Source: Chryseobacterium sp. RU37D
GTDB taxonomy: Bacteria; Bacteroidota; Bacteroidia; Flavobacteriales; Weeksellaceae
Length of the DNA stretch: 64,000 bases
NCBI RefSeq assembly: GCF_900156075.1
Contig: NZ_FTMM01000002.1
Location: forward strand, 124,001 to 188,000
Direction: 5' to 3'
Positions 23,769 through 32,748 of this stretch are shown one piece after another. The notes below the pieces were generated by a model that saw nothing but the letters and a program-made list of their open reading frames with translations, made no database searches and was not told the origin of the DNA. Positions within the stretch are counted from its first letter, which is position 1, and each line of letters opens with the position of its first letter. A program made the translations under genes and the position numbers.

Positions 23769-24941
23769 TCAATTATTTTCTGGATTTACTTTGTTGAGAA
23801 ACAGGAATGTAGTGATTCCTGCAATTGCTGATAGTGAGATTGCTAAAATCGCGCTTCCGATTACATATTGAAGAAGATTATTTTTTACCAGCTCAAAATT
23901 TAATTCCTGATTTAAAATATTGCTGTCTGTGTGTACAAACGGCGTCCCGAGAAATAGAGATGCGGCTATGATAAAGGGAATAAAAGGAGGAAGGCTCACG
24001 TTGGAGGCCATAAATGCCAATACTTTGTTCAATTTAAAAAGTACTGCGAGAGAAATCACCAGTAGAGTATGAAATCCCCAGAAAGGGGAAAGCCCGATGA
24101 ATACACCTAGTGCAATGGAGAAAGCCTTTGTACGATTGGTGCCATCACTTGCCATCACATCTTCTTTTATGAATTTTCTAATGCTTTTTTTTTTGAAATT
24201 ATCCACGAAATTTCGCGGAATAATGTAAAGCAAAGTGATCATTACCAAGATTGTATTAAGAATACTGATCCTTGTAAAGTCTTTAAAAGGTCTGAAATGA
24301 GAAACTCTTTCCGCAGGATCATATAGTACTTTTATGGGAACATTTTTCACTTGAACGTGTCGCCACGCTGTTCGTACGATAATTTCGATTTCAAATTCAA
24401 ATTTCGGAGTGAAATATTTTTTCGGAATTCTGTGTAAAGGGTATAATCGATAGCCGGATTGCGTATCTTCAAGCTTAATTCCTGTCTCGAACCAAAACCA
24501 AAAATTAGAAAAACGGTTCCCAAAGCTGCTTTTCTTTGGAATTCCGTCCTGAGACATATTTCGGTTTCCAATCAATAAAACATCTTCCTTTTCATTAAGC
24601 AAAGCTTCTACAAAAACAGGAATATCATCGGGATAATGCTGCCCGTCGGAATCGATGGTTATTGCATAGTTGTAGCCTGATTCTTTTGCCTTTCTGAAGC
24701 CTATATTCAAGCCGTTTCCTTTTCCTCTGTTCTCAAGCAAACTGATGACGTTAATTTGAGTATATTGTCTTAAAATTTGCTTTGTGGAATCGGTAGAGCC
24801 GTCGTTGACAACAATGATGTTTTTGGTGTAATCCAACACATCATCAATCACCCTTTTCAGGGTTTTTTCATTGTTGTAAGTAGGTATTAAAACACAGATC
24901 TTTTTTTTAGAGATTGCGTTTTGCACTTCTGGCAGGGTCAT
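23769..24941 (-). CDS. GT2 glycosyltransferase fused to DUF2062 membrane domain
   Basis: A 390-residue protein. Residues 14-230 form a GT-A family 2 domain (VLIPTYNNEKTL, VVNDGSTDST, DXD-type TIDSDGQH, and QSGYRLYPL), close to dolichyl-phosphate mannose synthases. Residues of about 265-385 form a DUF2062 domain with three membrane helices. A comparable glycosyltransferase occurs in aryl-polyene clusters and may attach a sugar or work on a lipid carrier; the flexirubin need for it is unclear. It is the last gene of the minus-strand array, 4 bases after the preceding gene. Confidence 0.85.
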   Translation of the reverse strand: MTLPEVQNAISKKKICVLIPTYNNEKTLKRVIDDVLDYTKNIIVVNDGSTDSTKQILRQYTQINVISLLENRGKGNGLNIGFRKAKESGYNYAITIDSDGQHYPDDIPVFVEALLNEKEDVLLIGNRNMSQDGIPKKSSFGNRFSNFWFWFETGIKLEDTQSGYRLYPLHRIPKKYFTPKFEFEIEIIVRTAWRHVQVKNVPIKVLYDPAERVSHFRPFKDFTRISILNTILVMITLLYIIPRNFVDNFKKKSIRKFIKEDVMASDGTNRTKAFSIALGVFIGLSPFWGFHTLLVISLAVLFKLNKVLAFMASNVSLPPFIPFIIAASLFLGTPFVHTDSNILNQELNFELVKNNLLQYVIGSAILAISLSAIAGITTFLFLNKVNPENN

Positions 24942-24945
24942 TGGG

Positions 24946-25422
24946 TTATTTTAATGTTGCTCTTTCTGCGTCGGTCATGGTTTTAGACTGTGCGGCAAAT
25001 CTTTTAATATAATTTTTAAGTGAAGCATTTTGCTTGTTGTAATTATTTAAAAGAAATGCTTTATCATCTTTAAGACTTCCTCTATATGCTACAATTTTCG
25101 GGATATTTTCCTGAACGCTCATTCTGATCACTCTTAGTTCAGCATTATTGGGATTATTTTTAATAATGCTTTCAAGACTTGTTGCGCCAGATTTCACCAA
25201 TGCTTTTCTATTCGTCTTTGCAGTTTTCGCTTCCATAATTTGCGCTGCAGCTTTATAACCCTGGATCACGGCATCAGAACCCGATGTTTTTTCTGCAGCA
25301 TTGATGAATGCTTCTGTATTCGCATTTGAAGAATTTGCCTTTGTGTAGCTTTCTCTCAGAGTCTCAAGACTCGATTGAAAAAACAGAATAAAAGCCGCTA
25401 AAAATGAAAAAATAAGTTTCAT
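24946..25422 (-). CDS. hypothetical secreted helical protein
   Basis: A 158-residue protein with an N-terminal signal-like segment (MKLIFSFLAAFILFFQSS). The rest is alpha-helical and rich in Ala, Asn and Lys (ANTEAFINAAEKTSG, VIQGYKAAAQIMEAK). I recognise no domain. It overlaps the FabZ-like gene by 4 bases (ATGA-type junction) and precedes the glycosyltransferase by 4 bases, so it is firmly part of the pigment operon and is probably periplasmic. Confidence 0.7.
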   Translation of the reverse strand: MKLIFSFLAAFILFFQSSLETLRESYTKANSSNANTEAFINAAEKTSGSDAVIQGYKAAAQIMEAKTAKTNRKALVKSGATSLESIIKNNPNNAELRVIRMSVQENIPKIVAYRGSLKDDKAFLLNNYNKQNASLKNYIKRFAAQSKTMTDAERATLK

Positions 25423-25799
25423 AATGTCAACTTTTGATAGTTTACTGACATTTTTAATGCAATAGTCTCGCCAAAAGAAGTTGTGTTTTTTACTTTCACT
25501 TCTTCTTCCGTTTGAGTGATATCGAGATGCAGTTTCAAATCCGGTGTTTCAAATGGATTGATGATTGCCATAAATTTTACATTAGAAGCTGTTTTTAAGA
25601 ATAATTTTGATCCTGTAAATTCTTCCGTCAGTTCTTTCACGATCTGCATCATACAAACTCCCGGAGTTACAGGATTTCCAGGGAAATGCCCCATGAAAAT
25701 TTTATGATTTTTATTAAGGGAAATATTGGCAATATAACTTCCGTTTTCTGCCTGTTCATATGATTCCAAAGTATAAAAATCTGTAAGAATGGTTTGCAT
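25419..25799 (-). CDS. FabZ/ApeP-like 3-hydroxyacyl-ACP dehydratase
   Basis: A 126-residue single hotdog-fold protein. It carries the FabZ motif GHFPGNPVTPGVCMMQ with catalytic His38, and it should dehydrate 3-hydroxyacyl-ACP intermediates during polyene assembly. The canonical second-site acid is not obvious by eye, as in several pigment-cluster dehydratases that act as heterodimers. It lies tightly between the lipoprotein gene (1-base gap) and the hypothetical secreted protein (4-base overlap). Confidence 0.82.
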   Translation of the reverse strand: MQTILTDFYTLESYEQAENGSYIANISLNKNHKIFMGHFPGNPVTPGVCMMQIVKELTEEFTGSKLFLKTASNVKFMAIINPFETPDLKLHLDITQTEEEVKVKNTTSFGETIALKMSVNYQKLTL

Positions 25800-25800
25800 A

Positions 25801-26436
25801 TTATTCTGTTTCAGTTATTTGAAATAGTTTTATGTTGATTTTGAAATCTTTATGTTGAAGATTCAAACTATCGGCGAAGATATGTTTTTTTGCATCAAAA
25901 GTGAAATCGATTTTCTCCATATTATTTTTCATGTAAATGATTTGATTTAATAAACTATTTTCTTTGTTGAAGAATAAATAGTAAGATTTTTTATCAATTT
26001 TTGAAAGATAAATTTTAGAATTTCCGTTTTCAAAACTTTTTGTTACAGGATATTTTTGCTTTAAAAGTTGTTGAAAATCATTCTTTAAAAAGTTGATAAC
26101 AATTTTTTTATCCAAATCCGGAAGAACATAATTGAGTTTAAAATCATTCTCTGAAATTTCAAAATCAATTAATTTATTTCCAAAATCAGAAGTCATTGCA
26201 ACACGGTGCATTGTTTCGTTAATTTTTTTTATACTTAAAATTCCGCTTACATGATTGTTGTAAATATCCATTTGACATTTATAAACGTAATCTTCCTTGG
26301 AAGAAAAGTATAAATTTTCAACCATTTTTTCAGAATTAGGAATAGATTTTACATCAGTCAGCTTGTAAGTTTTACACGAAATAAACGACAATAAAATCAA
26401 ACTATAAAGAAAACTCTGAAGCAGAAATCGGCGCAT
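25801..26436 (-). CDS. LolB-like/DUF4292-type outer-membrane lipoprotein
   Basis: The ATG at 26436 gives MRRFLLQSFLYSLILLSFISC, a short n-region and a lipobox with Cys21; the longer frame from 26460 is less likely. The 211-residue protein is strand-rich (VSGILSIKKINETMHRVAM, KIYLSKIDKKSYYLFF), as expected for a LolA/LolB-like half-barrel. Next to LolA and an MMPL exporter it probably receives the pigment or a lipid precursor at the outer membrane, as proposed for DUF3261-type lipoproteins in aryl-polyene loci. It overlaps the LolA gene by 35 bases. Confidence 0.7.
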   Translation of the reverse strand: MRRFLLQSFLYSLILLSFISCKTYKLTDVKSIPNSEKMVENLYFSSKEDYVYKCQMDIYNNHVSGILSIKKINETMHRVAMTSDFGNKLIDFEISENDFKLNYVLPDLDKKIVINFLKNDFQQLLKQKYPVTKSFENGNSKIYLSKIDKKSYYLFFNKENSLLNQIIYMKNNMEKIDFTFDAKKHIFADSLNLQHKDFKINIKLFQITETE

Positions 26437-27028
26437 TGATCTTTGTATTTTTGAAAACAATATTCGTTGTATCTCCCGATGCTTCCGTCATATTAACCTG
26501 AGAAACTGTTGATTGATCTTTCGGAAAGCTCAATTCAATTTGCTTAATATATTTCAGCAATTGGGCCGATTTCGGAGTAAATTTTGCAATGTTGAAATAC
26601 GCATTTTTAAAATAAGAAACAGAAAATTCAGGGTCGTTGAACATTTGTCCGTTAGAGCTTCCAACGATTAACTTATTGATTTTTTCAAACGTTTTGCTCT
26701 TTGCATCAACCGAAGATTTTTTACCCTGATCATTGATGAAAATTTTATTATTCTTAAAAACAATGCTGTACTGATAAGGTTTTGTATACTTCCAAGCCAA
26801 CATATTCGGAGTTTTTAAAGACATTTTTCCGTAAGTAATGATACTTTTATCCAAAAAGTCCATTTTTTTGGTCTGGGTAAAATCAGCCTGCAAAGATTTT
26901 ATTTCCTTTGTTTCCGATGAAACTTTAGTGACAAACGCTTTTGCTTCAGCTCCTGACATTGCCATATTTTGAGCAAAAATGAAATTAGAAACTAATAGAA
27001 ATGTTCCAAAAGCAATATTTTTAATCAT
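26402..27028 (-). CDS. LolA-like periplasmic carrier protein
   Basis: A 208-residue protein with signal peptide MIKNIAFGTFLLVSNFIFAQ and the LolA pattern: ITSLQADFTQ-like IKSLQADFTQTKKMDF, GKMSLKTPNMLAWKY, and YSIVFKNNKIFINDQ. LolA proteins shuttle lipoproteins across the periplasm. A copy inside a pigment cluster probably carries the hydrophobic pigment to the outer membrane. It overlaps the deacetylase gene by 8 bases. Confidence 0.88.
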   Translation of the reverse strand: MIKNIAFGTFLLVSNFIFAQNMAMSGAEAKAFVTKVSSETKEIKSLQADFTQTKKMDFLDKSIITYGKMSLKTPNMLAWKYTKPYQYSIVFKNNKIFINDQGKKSSVDAKSKTFEKINKLIVGSSNGQMFNDPEFSVSYFKNAYFNIAKFTPKSAQLLKYIKQIELSFPKDQSTVSQVNMTEASGDTTNIVFKNTKINAPISASEFSL

Positions 27029-27773
27029 TTTTTTGATTTTTTATCATTGAATCAACCGTAAAAGTTGAGTATTTTTTATTCTTTAAAAATACTAATAAAT
27101 CCACCAAAACATTGTACGTTTTCTCCGAAGTGTCATGCAGAAGAATGATACTCCCTTTTTTTATACTTTTTGTAATTTTCTGGTAAATTTTTTTCTCATT
27201 TTCAGTAATTGTGTCTAAAGAACGGACATTCCAACCGATGCTTTTTTTGTGAGTTTTTTTTATGGCTTTGGCAATATTCGGATTCGTAACTCCGAATGGA
27301 GGGCGATATAAATTGGTCTTTAAATTCCCAATTTTCAATATGATGTTATCACATTTTTCAATCTCTTCAACCATTTTGGATGCTGATAAAAAGCCCGTCG
27401 TATTCGAATGCGAAAAGGTGTGATTTCCAATCGTATGACCTTCTGCAATAATTCTTTGAAAGGTTTCCGGATATTTTTCAATCTGTTTTCCGATACAAAA
27501 AAAGGTGGCTTTTATATTGTTTTCTTTTAATATATCTAAAAATTTCGGTGTAAATTCGGTGGGTCCGTCATCGAAAGTCAAAGCCACTTCTTTGATTTTC
27601 GTTCTTTTATTCGTAATGCTGTTTACGAAATATCCTAACGTAATATCGAAAGCCCCCCAAGCTAAAACCGTCATAAACCCAAGAAAACAAAAGAAATATA
27701 CCAAAAAACCTCCATGAAACGCATAAATAAAAACGTTGCAGAAAAGATAAAATAGGATAAATGGATGTTTCAT
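27021..27773 (-). CDS. polysaccharide deacetylase-family protein (NodB domain), membrane-anchored
   Basis: A 250-residue protein with two N-terminal hydrophobic helices (about 5-45), then a NodB homology domain with the complete metal and catalytic set: TFDDGP (Asp68, Asp69), HTFSH (His118, His122), RPPFG (157-161) and LLHD (His213). It should be an active de-N/O-acylase. Its substrate is not obvious for a pigment pathway; removal of an acyl or acetyl group from a glycosylated or lipid-bound intermediate is possible. Confidence 0.85.
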   Translation of the reverse strand: MKHPFILFYLFCNVFIYAFHGGFLVYFFCFLGFMTVLAWGAFDITLGYFVNSITNKRTKIKEVALTFDDGPTEFTPKFLDILKENNIKATFFCIGKQIEKYPETFQRIIAEGHTIGNHTFSHSNTTGFLSASKMVEEIEKCDNIILKIGNLKTNLYRPPFGVTNPNIAKAIKKTHKKSIGWNVRSLDTITENEKKIYQKITKSIKKGSIILLHDTSEKTYNVLVDLLVFLKNKKYSTFTVDSMIKNQKND

Positions 27774-27825
27774 CTTTAAATAATTGGATCTAGTCTTTAA
27801 TATCCGGCTTTTTTAACAGTATCTT

Positions 27826-27903
27826 TGTCATTCAGAGCTAAACGAAGTGTAGCGTGAATCTAAGTTCGTTAAAAATCTATGCTGAGATTCCTACGGAATG
27901 ATA
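27826..27903. repeat. dispersed GTCATTCAGAGC-type palindrome
   Basis: TGTCATTCAGAGCTAAACG at the left and GAGATTCCTACGGAATGATA at the right form an imperfect inverted repeat in the 160-base gap before the deacetylase gene. It belongs to the same family as the element at 21885-21965. Confidence 0.6.
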
Positions 27904-27933
27904 AATAAACTGATTATTTTGAATCAAAAATAA

Positions 27934-28995
27934 TTAAACATTTCCCAACAAAACCAAACTATGATCATTTCCTCCCAAATGATTATAAAGCAAAATATTT
28001 TTTACTTCTTTCTTCTTCACAGAATTAATCATCATCACTGCCGGAATTTTCTGATTTTTCAAAATATGACAAGCCATAAACGTCGAAAAACCACTTGCTG
28101 TATTGAATTCTCCGCTTAAATGTTTATAATACAACAAAGCCGAATTTTCAAACAAATCCATTGCTTTTGTATAATACACATCAGATTTTGCATCTCCGCT
28201 AAAACCTAAAATCACAGCATCAATATCATTTTTAGATAAATTATTTTTAGCTAAAAATTCTTCAATAAATTGTTGTGTTTCTTCCAAATCTAATTTGCTA
28301 TTGATTTGAATATCTTTCAATTGAGCATAAGAATTTTCTGTTTTATCTTTTCCTAAAACAAAAAAACTTGCACCTTCTCCCCAGATGACACCATCAGTTG
28401 TTGAGTTCAGATAATTAACAGGAAGATTTTCTTCTTTTTTAATAGTTTTGTTTAATTTATACAGCTCCATTGTTCGGTCTGTCTGTTCGTCTGTTGAACC
28501 TACTAAAACGTTTTCTGCCTCTCCATCATTAATCTGCAGTTTTGCATCCAAAAACGAAAATTCCAAAGACGAAGATGTATTCACGTAGGTGAAATTGTAC
28601 GCGTGACACTGCAGACCTAAAGCAATTTGCCCCGCAACCGTATTATGTGTAGACTGAATAAAAAACGTCGGAGTCAGGAACTCTTCATTATTATCAATCA
28701 CATTTTTTAAGAACTTTTCGGAATCCTGGGAGCAACCCATTCCGGTTCCGACAATAATGGCATCGGGATTTTTGATTCCCGCTTCTTTTAAAGCATATTG
28801 TGACGCTACGGAACTCATTTTTACTGTTTTAGACATTCTTCTGCTTGCTGCAGGCGGAATGAATTCTTTGTAATTGAGTTCGATCGCTTTTAAAACCTGA
28901 GATGAATTTTCAGGTTTAAGATTTTGGAAAAATTTTTCATTTAAAGTGTCCTGAACCGAGATGCAGGCTGCACTGTTGATGTAAACTGCACTCAT
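27934..28995 (-). CDS. ketosynthase-like chain-length-factor partner (inactive KS)
   Basis: The start at ATG 28995 (MSAVYINSAACISVQ) gives a 4-base ATGA overlap with the upstream KS gene; the 29022 start lies inside that gene. The 353-residue protein has the thiolase fold, but the nucleophile elbow reads VNTSSSLEF, with Ser142 where Cys is expected, and the first catalytic His motif is replaced by LGFSGD. This is the signature of a chain-length-factor-type subunit that pairs with the active KS encoded just before it, as in the ApeO:ApeC heterodimer of aryl-polyene synthases. Confidence 0.82.
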   Translation of the reverse strand: MSAVYINSAACISVQDTLNEKFFQNLKPENSSQVLKAIELNYKEFIPPAASRRMSKTVKMSSVASQYALKEAGIKNPDAIIVGTGMGCSQDSEKFLKNVIDNNEEFLTPTFFIQSTHNTVAGQIALGLQCHAYNFTYVNTSSSLEFSFLDAKLQINDGEAENVLVGSTDEQTDRTMELYKLNKTIKKEENLPVNYLNSTTDGVIWGEGASFFVLGKDKTENSYAQLKDIQINSKLDLEETQQFIEEFLAKNNLSKNDIDAVILGFSGDAKSDVYYTKAMDLFENSALLYYKHLSGEFNTASGFSTFMACHILKNQKIPAVMMINSVKKKEVKNILLYNHLGGNDHSLVLLGNV

Positions 28996-30191
28996 GATTT
29001 TGAGAAAATTAAGGTTGAACAATTTCCTCCAAAACCAAACGAATTGGAAAGAACGTGGTTAATATTTTTCTCTTTGAGCTCTGTCACAGGTGTCAAGTCA
29101 AATTCTTCCATTTTTGTTTTGAAATTCAGATTCGGAAAAATGATATTGTTCTGAATCGCTAATAAAGAATAAACAGCTTCAATTCCCGCCGCCGCCGCTA
29201 AAGTATGACCTGTAAATGCCTTAGTAGAACTGAACTCCGGAACTTTATTTTCTCCAAAAATTCGAATCATCGCAATTCCTTCTGATAAATCGTTATTTGG
29301 AGTTGCTGTTCCGTGAACGTTGATATAATCGATATTTTCTTTATTCAAACCTGAAACTTTCAATGCTTTTTTCATCGCTAAATAAGCACCTTGTCCGTTT
29401 TCCGAAGAAGCAGTTTGATGATGTGCATCATTGGCATTTCCATATCCTGAAAGATAGGCCAACACTTTTTTGTTTTCTTTTTTCACGACTTCGTCAGATT
29501 CCAAAATGATGAAAGCGGCTGCTTCACCTAAATTCAGACCTTTTCTGTCGTTGTCAAAAGGGGTGTTGTAAGAATCAGTTAAAATCATCAGCGTATTGAA
29601 ACCATTCAACGTAAATTTTGAAAGGGAATCTGTTCCGCCAACAATCACACGATCCAAAACTCGATTTTTAATCAGTTTTGCCCCCATCATAATCGCATTG
29701 GCCGCAGAAGAACATGCTGTACTGATGGTTGAAACCATGCCTTTTAGACCCAAATAATCTGCAATCAACAATGATGAATTTCCCGTATCGTGAGCATCAA
29801 TATATTTTTGCTTTTCAGGGAAGTCCTCGTAAGAGTAGAAATATTTTTCGGTAACGTCCATTCCTCCAACGCTGGTTGAGGAAATTAATCCGGTTTTATA
29901 TTCATTAATGTCGGAAATTCCGGCACTTTCTACGGCTTCTTTTGCAGCAATCATACCTAATAAAGAGGTTCTTGTAGAATTATTATCTTCATTCAATTGA
30001 AGTTTTTCAACAAGTTCTTCATTAGACAATTTTATTTCGCCCGTTTTGATATATCCGGAATGACGGGTTTCAAACAAGCTAATGTCTGAAATTCCATGTT
30101 TTCCGGATTTTAGCGAACTCAAATTTTCCTCCACATTGTTTCCAATGGCGGAAATGATGCCCATTCCTGTTATGGCAATTTTTTGACCCAT
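28992..30191 (-). CDS. beta-ketoacyl-ACP synthase (KS partner of the CLF-like protein)
   Basis: The ATG at 30191 (MGQKIAITGMGIISAIG) is chosen because the longer frame to 30212 starts in a repeat. The 400-residue enzyme has all three catalytic residues: Cys160 in STACSSAANA, His293 in NVHGTATPNND and His329 in AFTGHTLAAAAG. It is the likely elongating ketosynthase for the polyene, in a heterodimer with the next gene product, whose start codon overlaps its stop. A palindromic repeat separates it from the ACP gene. Confidence 0.9.
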   Translation of the reverse strand: MGQKIAITGMGIISAIGNNVEENLSSLKSGKHGISDISLFETRHSGYIKTGEIKLSNEELVEKLQLNEDNNSTRTSLLGMIAAKEAVESAGISDINEYKTGLISSTSVGGMDVTEKYFYSYEDFPEKQKYIDAHDTGNSSLLIADYLGLKGMVSTISTACSSAANAIMMGAKLIKNRVLDRVIVGGTDSLSKFTLNGFNTLMILTDSYNTPFDNDRKGLNLGEAAAFIILESDEVVKKENKKVLAYLSGYGNANDAHHQTASSENGQGAYLAMKKALKVSGLNKENIDYINVHGTATPNNDLSEGIAMIRIFGENKVPEFSSTKAFTGHTLAAAAGIEAVYSLLAIQNNIIFPNLNFKTKMEEFDLTPVTELKEKNINHVLSNSFGFGGNCSTLIFSKS

Positions 30192-30200
30192 CTTAATTTT

Positions 30201-30275
30201 ATAATGTAGCAATGTATCAATTTAACAGTGTAACAATATTGGTAAACTGTTAAATTGATACATTGCTAGATTGAA
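30201..30275. repeat. TTAAATTGATACATTG-family palindromic repeat, copy 3
   Basis: The best-preserved copy: 30210-30229 (CAATGTATCAATTTAACAGT) is perfectly complementary to 30246-30265, with a 16-base loop. Confidence 0.75.
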
Positions 30276-30533
30276 TTACTTCGTTCTGTTTTCTTCAATA
30301 AATTTTGCCATTGTATTGATCGAAGAGAAAATTTCCTTTCCTTTTTTCGGATCGGCTAATTTTATTCCATATTCTTTATCCAAGAGCACGATCAATTCCA
30401 ATGCGTCGATGGAATCTAACCCAAGACCTCCTCCAAATAACGGATCTGTATCTTTGATTTCTTCTACTGCGACGTCTTCTAAATTAAGAACTTCGATAAT
30501 TTTGTGCTTTAATTCTTCCTTTAAGTTTTCCAT
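30276..30533 (-). CDS. acyl carrier protein 2
   Basis: An 85-residue acidic carrier protein. Ser41 in GLGLDSIDALELI is the phosphopantetheine attachment site. The GGGLGLDSIDALE motif resembles the ACPs of aryl-polyene and FabF-linked specialised pathways more than AcpP. It is flanked on both sides by palindromic repeats and sits between KS genes, so it probably serves polyene elongation, with ACP1 serving priming or the alkyl branch, or the reverse. Confidence 0.9.
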   Translation of the reverse strand: MENLKEELKHKIIEVLNLEDVAVEEIKDTDPLFGGGLGLDSIDALELIVLLDKEYGIKLADPKKGKEIFSSINTMAKFIEENRTK

Positions 30534-30548
30534 AAATAAATTTCATTT

Positions 30549-30641
30549 ATAATGTACCAATGTAAAAGTTTAACAATGTAACAATAATTATAAAATTATT
30601 TTAAGATTGGTAAACTGGTACACTTTTATATTGTTAAATTA
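30549..30641. repeat. TTAAATTGATACATTG-family palindromic repeat, copy 4
   Basis: AATGTACCAATGTAAAAGTTT and TGTAACAATAATT on the left, GGTAAACTGGTACACTTTTA and TTGTTAAATT on the right; an imperfect palindrome between the ACP and half-KS genes. Confidence 0.6.
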
Positions 30642-31178
30642 CAAAGTAAGCAAATATACAAAAGCTTTATAACTTTCCTGATAGAGTTCTACCCAGCCGC
30701 ACAATACTTTATCAGCCTTACCCGACTGTAAGATATGTTCTGAATACTCGTTTAAAAATTGTTCATCAAATTCATCCAAAACAAAAAAAGCATTCTCTGT
30801 TTGCATTTTATGTTTAATACTGATTTCACCCACACAAATATTAGGCAAAGTATACACAAAAACGGCAGGACTTGGAAAATAATTTTCTTGAGAATTGATG
30901 CTTTCCTGATATTTAAAATCAGTGTCCAAACTTGATGATCTGTTGGCAAAGACCAGAGCTGTTCTGCTGTGATCTTCATCTTTTAAAATCATTTCAGAAG
31001 CAAGAAAAGCGAGTTTGCTGAGATTATCCATTTTATGAAATTTAGGATAATTTAAGTCTAAACTTTTATAAGCTTCTTTAGCAAAATCTGAAAAATTTTC
31101 AGTTGGGGTTTCAAAAATAATGCCGTTGTTAAGAATGATTTTTGAATTTTCTATGGTGCAAATGTCTATTTTCTTCAT
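30639..31178 (-). CDS. half-size ketosynthase-like protein
   Basis: A 179-residue protein from ATG 31178 ([13 protein letters not shown]); ATGs at 31187 and 31196 are alternatives, the last overlapping the upstream KS stop. It resembles the N-terminal half of a thiolase fold: [17 protein letters not shown], then [18 protein letters not shown] and [19 protein letters not shown], where the nucleophile elbow should be, and ends soon after. No catalytic Cys/His/His set is present. Similar proteins are annotated as 3-oxoacyl-ACP synthase in flexirubin clusters. It may be a structural or regulatory partner of a KS. Confidence 0.7.
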   Translation of the reverse strand: MKKIDICTIENSKIILNNGIIFETPTENFSDFAKEAYKSLDLNYPKFHKMDNLSKLAFLASEMILKDEDHSRTALVFANRSSSLDTDFKYQESINSQENYFPSPAVFVYTLPNICVGEISIKHKMQTENAFFVLDEFDEQFLNEYSEHILQSGKADKVLCGWVELYQESYKAFVYLLTL

Positions 31179-31189
31179 CGTTTTCATTT

Positions 31190-32323
31190 TTAACATTTTT
31201 CCAAAACGATTGCCGCATTACATCCGCCAAAACCTGAAGCTGTCTTCAAAATATACTTGATTTCTGCAGGTTGATTTTCTTTAATAATATTCAAAGGTTG
31301 GGAAGTTCCCGTTTCTTCAAAGTTTTTGGATGGAATTAAAGTATTATTCAAAGCAGATTCCATTGAAATGATACTTTCTAACAATCCTGAAGCTCCTAAA
31401 CAATGTCCGTAATAGCCTTTCATACTGTTCAACGGAATATTCTGTAATTCCATTCGGTTGAAAGCGATGGCTTCCATTTCGTCGTTGTATATGGTTGCCG
31501 TTCCGTGGGCAGAAATAAAATCAATTTTTCCTGTTGGGATTTTGGCTTCAATCATTGCATTTTTAATGCTTGCAAACAATCCGTCACCAGTTCTTGAAGG
31601 TCCTGAAATATGATTTGCATCATTGATGGCTGAATCTCCTAAAATTTTAAAACTAAATTTTTCGTTTTGTTTGAATTCAGAAGTTATATAAACTGCTGCA
31701 GTTGCTTCACCTATGTTAATTCCGTCACGGTTTTTGTCGTAGGGTTTGCAAATTTCTGTTCCTATTGCTTGAAAAGAGTTGAAACCCGAAATCACAAATT
31801 CTGAAATTTCGTCTCCGGCAATGACAAAAGCATCTTTATATTTTCCTGCCTGAATCATATTTTTGGCAACAGCAATCGCCATTACTCCGGAAACACAGGC
31901 ATTAGAAACAACAATGGGTTTTGTTTTAAATCCGAAAAAGTCAGCTATTTTTTGAGCTAAGCTCGAAAGAAAAATGCCTTCCGGTAAAGTTTCCTGGTTT
32001 TTTAATAAACTGATATTTCCTTTTGTGGTTGATAAAATAAAAGCGGTTTCATCTGAAATCTGATGTTTTTCGACTAAAAGTTTTAAGCTTAGTAAAAACA
32101 TTTTTTCAAGCCTTGTAAAATTCTGATTGTCGAAGTTTTTATTGAATTCTTCATTTAACTTTTCAGAATCAACCATCGAAGCATAAAAAGGATCCTGATT
32201 TTCTATGATTTTATGTAAAGCTACGCCGGATTTTCCTTCCAAAAGGGCATTCCAGTTCGAAGAAACATCAAAACCTAAAGGTGTGACGCAGCTGTAATCT
32301 GTAATGTAAATTTCCTTCCTCAT
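31190..32323 (-). CDS. beta-ketoacyl-ACP synthase (third KS)
   Basis: A 377-residue ketosynthase, shorter than FabF. The catalytic set is intact: Cys143 in [11 protein letters not shown], His273 in [11 protein letters not shown] and His307 in [10 protein letters not shown]. It starts [17 protein letters not shown], with a 4-base overlap with the thioesterase-like gene before it. Together with the adjacent half-size KS-like protein it may handle a priming or early extension step different from the other ketosynthases. Substrate order cannot be read from the sequence. Confidence 0.88.
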   Translation of the reverse strand: MRKEIYITDYSCVTPLGFDVSSNWNALLEGKSGVALHKIIENQDPFYASMVDSEKLNEEFNKNFDNQNFTRLEKMFLLSLKLLVEKHQISDETAFILSTTKGNISLLKNQETLPEGIFLSSLAQKIADFFGFKTKPIVVSNACVSGVMAIAVAKNMIQAGKYKDAFVIAGDEISEFVISGFNSFQAIGTEICKPYDKNRDGINIGEATAAVYITSEFKQNEKFSFKILGDSAINDANHISGPSRTGDGLFASIKNAMIEAKIPTGKIDFISAHGTATIYNDEMEAIAFNRMELQNIPLNSMKGYYGHCLGASGLLESIISMESALNNTLIPSKNFEETGTSQPLNIIKENQPAEIKYILKTASGFGGCNAAIVLEKC

Positions 32324-32748
32324 GATAATCCCATTTTATCTTTCCAGGCCTGAAAAAACTCAGGATTATACAAACATAAATTATTGTCAGAATCCAGGAA
32401 AACCTGAATGGTTTCTCCCGAACAGACCAATTTATTGTCTTCGTTAAAAAGCTCGTATCTGTAAATCAATTTCGCTGAAGTGGAATTTACGAAAGTCGTT
32501 ACAATTTTAAATGTCTCCCCATATTTTAATGGAAGAAAATGTTCACAAGTACTTTTTACGATGGGTGTCACATAACCTGCTTTTTGGACATCAAGATACG
32601 TTAAACCATGCTGTCTTCCGAAAGCCTCTCTGCCGTCTTCAAAATACACTATATAATGTCCATGCCATACAATCCCCAATGGGTCTGTTTCGTTGAACCT
32701 TACGCGGACTTCCTCTGTACAGCTTAATATATTTTGACTTTTAGCCAT
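32320..32748 (-). CDS. 4HBT/YbgC-like hotdog thioesterase
   Basis: A 142-residue single hotdog protein of the 4-hydroxybenzoyl-CoA thioesterase type: VRFNETDPLGIVWHGHYIVYFEDGREAF contains the conserved Asp and the WHGHY helix start. It probably releases acyl groups from ACP or CoA, either the finished polyene acid or stalled intermediates. It overlaps the following KS gene by 4 bases. A 211-base gap follows between it and the ABC permease gene. Confidence 0.85.
   Translation of the reverse strand: MAKSQNILSCTEEVRVRFNETDPLGIVWHGHYIVYFEDGREAFGRQHGLTYLDVQKAGYVTPIVKSTCEHFLPLKYGETFKIVTTFVNSTSAKLIYRYELFNEDNKLVCSGETIQVFLDSDNNLCLYNPEFFQAWKDKMGLS

Noticed and set aside
30751..30980. 75-residue alternative-frame minus-strand ORF in the half-KS gene
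   Set aside because: Out-of-frame shadow within a gene that has coherent KS-like sequence.
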